From: Candidatus Rhodoferax mariagerensis
GTDB taxonomy: Bacteria; Pseudomonadota; Gammaproteobacteria; Burkholderiales; Burkholderiaceae_C
Length of the DNA stretch: 64,000 bases
NCBI GenBank assembly: GCA_016719055.1
Contig: JADKAW010000013.1
Coordinates: 62,001-126,000, forward strand
Direction of reading: 5' to 3'
The number at the start of each line of letters is the position of its first letter. Position 1 is the stretch's first letter. Shown here one piece after another: positions 63,091-64,000 of this stretch. The position numbers were made by a program, and so were the translations under genes. The notes under the pieces are model-generated. The model had not been told where the DNA came from, made no database searches, and worked only from the letters and a program-made list of their open reading frames with translations.

Positions 63091-64000
63091 ATGTCTCGTT
63101 TCAATGTAAAAAAAGTCGCTGTTCTCGGCGCAGGTGTCATGGGTGCGCAAATTGCGGCGCACCTGGCCAATGTCAAGGTGCCGGTCATCCTGTTTGACCT
63201 GCCTGCCAAAGAAGGGCCAAAAAACGGCATCGTCACACGCGCGATCGACGGCCTGAAAAAGCTCAAGCCCGCGCCGCTGGGCGTGCCCGAAGATGCGGTG
63301 TTGATTGGGCAGGCCAATTACGAAGAGCACCTGGAGCAGTTGAAAGACTGCGACCTGATCATCGAAGCGATTGCAGAACGTATGGACTGGAAGCTCGATC
63401 TGTACAAAAAGATCGCCCCGTTCATTGCACCGCACGCCATCGTGGCGTCCAATACTTCGGGCCTGTCGATCACCAAATTAAGCGAAGTGTTGCCCGAAGA
63501 AATCAAGCCACGCTTTTGCGGCATCCACTTCTTCAACCCGCCCCGCTACATGCTGCTGGTGGAACTGATCAACACGCCCACCACCCAGCCGCAAATCCTC
63601 GACGATCTCGAAGCCTTTGTCACCAGCAACCTCGGCAAAGGCGTGGTGCGCGCCAAAGACACGCCCAACTTCATCGCCAACCGCATCGGTGTGGCCGGCA
63701 TGCTGGCGACCATGAAAGAGGTGGAGAACTTTGGCCTGAGCTACGACGTGGTCGATGACTTGACCGGCAAGAAACTGGGCCGCGCGAGTTCGGGCACCTT
63801 CCGCACCGCCGACGTGGTGGGCCTGGACACCATGGCGCATGTGATCAAAACGCTGCAAGACACCCTGAGCGGTGACGCTGCCGCCGGGGTCGGCAAGTTT
63901 GACCCGTTCTACGCCAGCTTTGCCACACCGCAGGTGCTGAAAACCCTGCTGGACATGGGTAACCTGGGTCAAAAAAGCAAGGCCGGTTTCTTCAAGAAGG
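63091..64000 (+). CDS. 3-hydroxyacyl-CoA dehydrogenase (partial, runs off the window)
   Basis: The ORF starts at 63091 (MSRFNVKKVAVLGAGVMGAQ) and stays open to the last base, 303 residues so far. The NAD-binding Rossmann motif GAGVMG (14-19), the substrate loop SNTSGLSI and HFFNPPRYMLLVELI are those of the HAD part of FadB/FadJ. The end of the gene, where an enoyl-CoA hydratase module would follow or precede, is outside the window, so a single-function HAD cannot be excluded. No hydratase domain is N-terminal. Confidence 0.93.
   Translation, partial: MSRFNVKKVAVLGAGVMGAQIAAHLANVKVPVILFDLPAKEGPKNGIVTRAIDGLKKLKPAPLGVPEDAVLIGQANYEEHLEQLKDCDLIIEAIAERMDWKLDLYKKIAPFIAPHAIVASNTSGLSITKLSEVLPEEIKPRFCGIHFFNPPRYMLLVELINTPTTQPQILDDLEAFVTSNLGKGVVRAKDTPNFIANRIGVAGMLATMKEVENFGLSYDVVDDLTGKKLGRASSGTFRTADVVGLDTMAHVIKTLQDTLSGDAAAGVGKFDPFYASFATPQVLKTLLDMGNLGQKSKAGFFKK

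Overview
The window looks like chromosomal DNA of a betaproteobacterium of the Comamonadaceae (Rhodoferax/Polaromonas-like). The reasons are protein resemblance, the gene order of the cytochrome aa3 oxidase cluster (coxB-coxA-small protein-ctaG-coxC-DUF2909-SURF1-hyp-ctaA-ctaB-SCO), a class I PHA synthase, exosortase H with its partner protein, and a dispersed short repeat with an ATAAGGGCTAGAG-like core. Genus is inference only; there is no rRNA gene in the window.

Layout. 1-11.5 kb: end of an unknown gene, glgC, a TehA/SLAC1-type anion channel with a CRP-like palindrome upstream, then the complete aa3 oxidase structural and assembly operon on the minus strand with an FNR-type box before coxB. 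11.6-20 kb is a scarred accessory zone: an IS1182-like transposase fragment, dnaE2 without imuA/imuB, an IS4-like fragment, an AT-rich K+ channel gene, the C-terminal end of an IPTL-CTERM protein, and a decayed IS21-family element (17334-19931). 20.0-22.8 kb: a three-gene unit of a membrane protein, a radical SAM/SPASM enzyme (frameshifted in this sequence) and a protein ending in 19 Asn plus Gly. It resembles a peptide-maturation locus I cannot assign to a known family and is the best candidate for an undescribed system.

23.6-34.4 kb is mainly housekeeping: tldD, rodA, dtd, an FKBP isomerase, a small heat-shock gene with a consensus sigma-32 promoter, srkA, a GspE/PilB-like ATPase, a GMC oxidoreductase and two SnoaL-like proteins next to an AraC regulator. 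35.6-37.9 kb: a Cache-HAMP membrane sensor without output domain, overlapping a prokaryotic pentameric ligand-gated ion channel. 37.9-42.4 kb: a NodI/NodJ-type ABC exporter (permease frameshifted), a degraded hybrid histidine kinase, and xrtH with its associated membrane protein.

42.9-64 kb: purT, an AAA/DUF4143 ATPase with a long palindrome at its start codon, phaC, then a type I secretion operon (minus strand: five-repeat secreted protein, two ABC transporters, HlyD-type adaptor, TolC-type channel), amn, gshA, and a fatty-acid oxidation cluster (TetR regulator with its own palindromic operator, acyl-CoA dehydrogenase, start of a 3-hydroxyacyl-CoA dehydrogenase) interrupted by a DUF2147 remnant and a REP-like inverted repeat.

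Seven copies of the dispersed repeat are recognisable. Four lie inside or at the start of protein genes without breaking the reading frame (dnaE2, tldD, srkA, ABC permease), and three of these four are read in the same repeat frame. ORF starts were chosen from alignment-like family knowledge, Shine-Dalgarno sequences and ATGA/GTGA overlaps.
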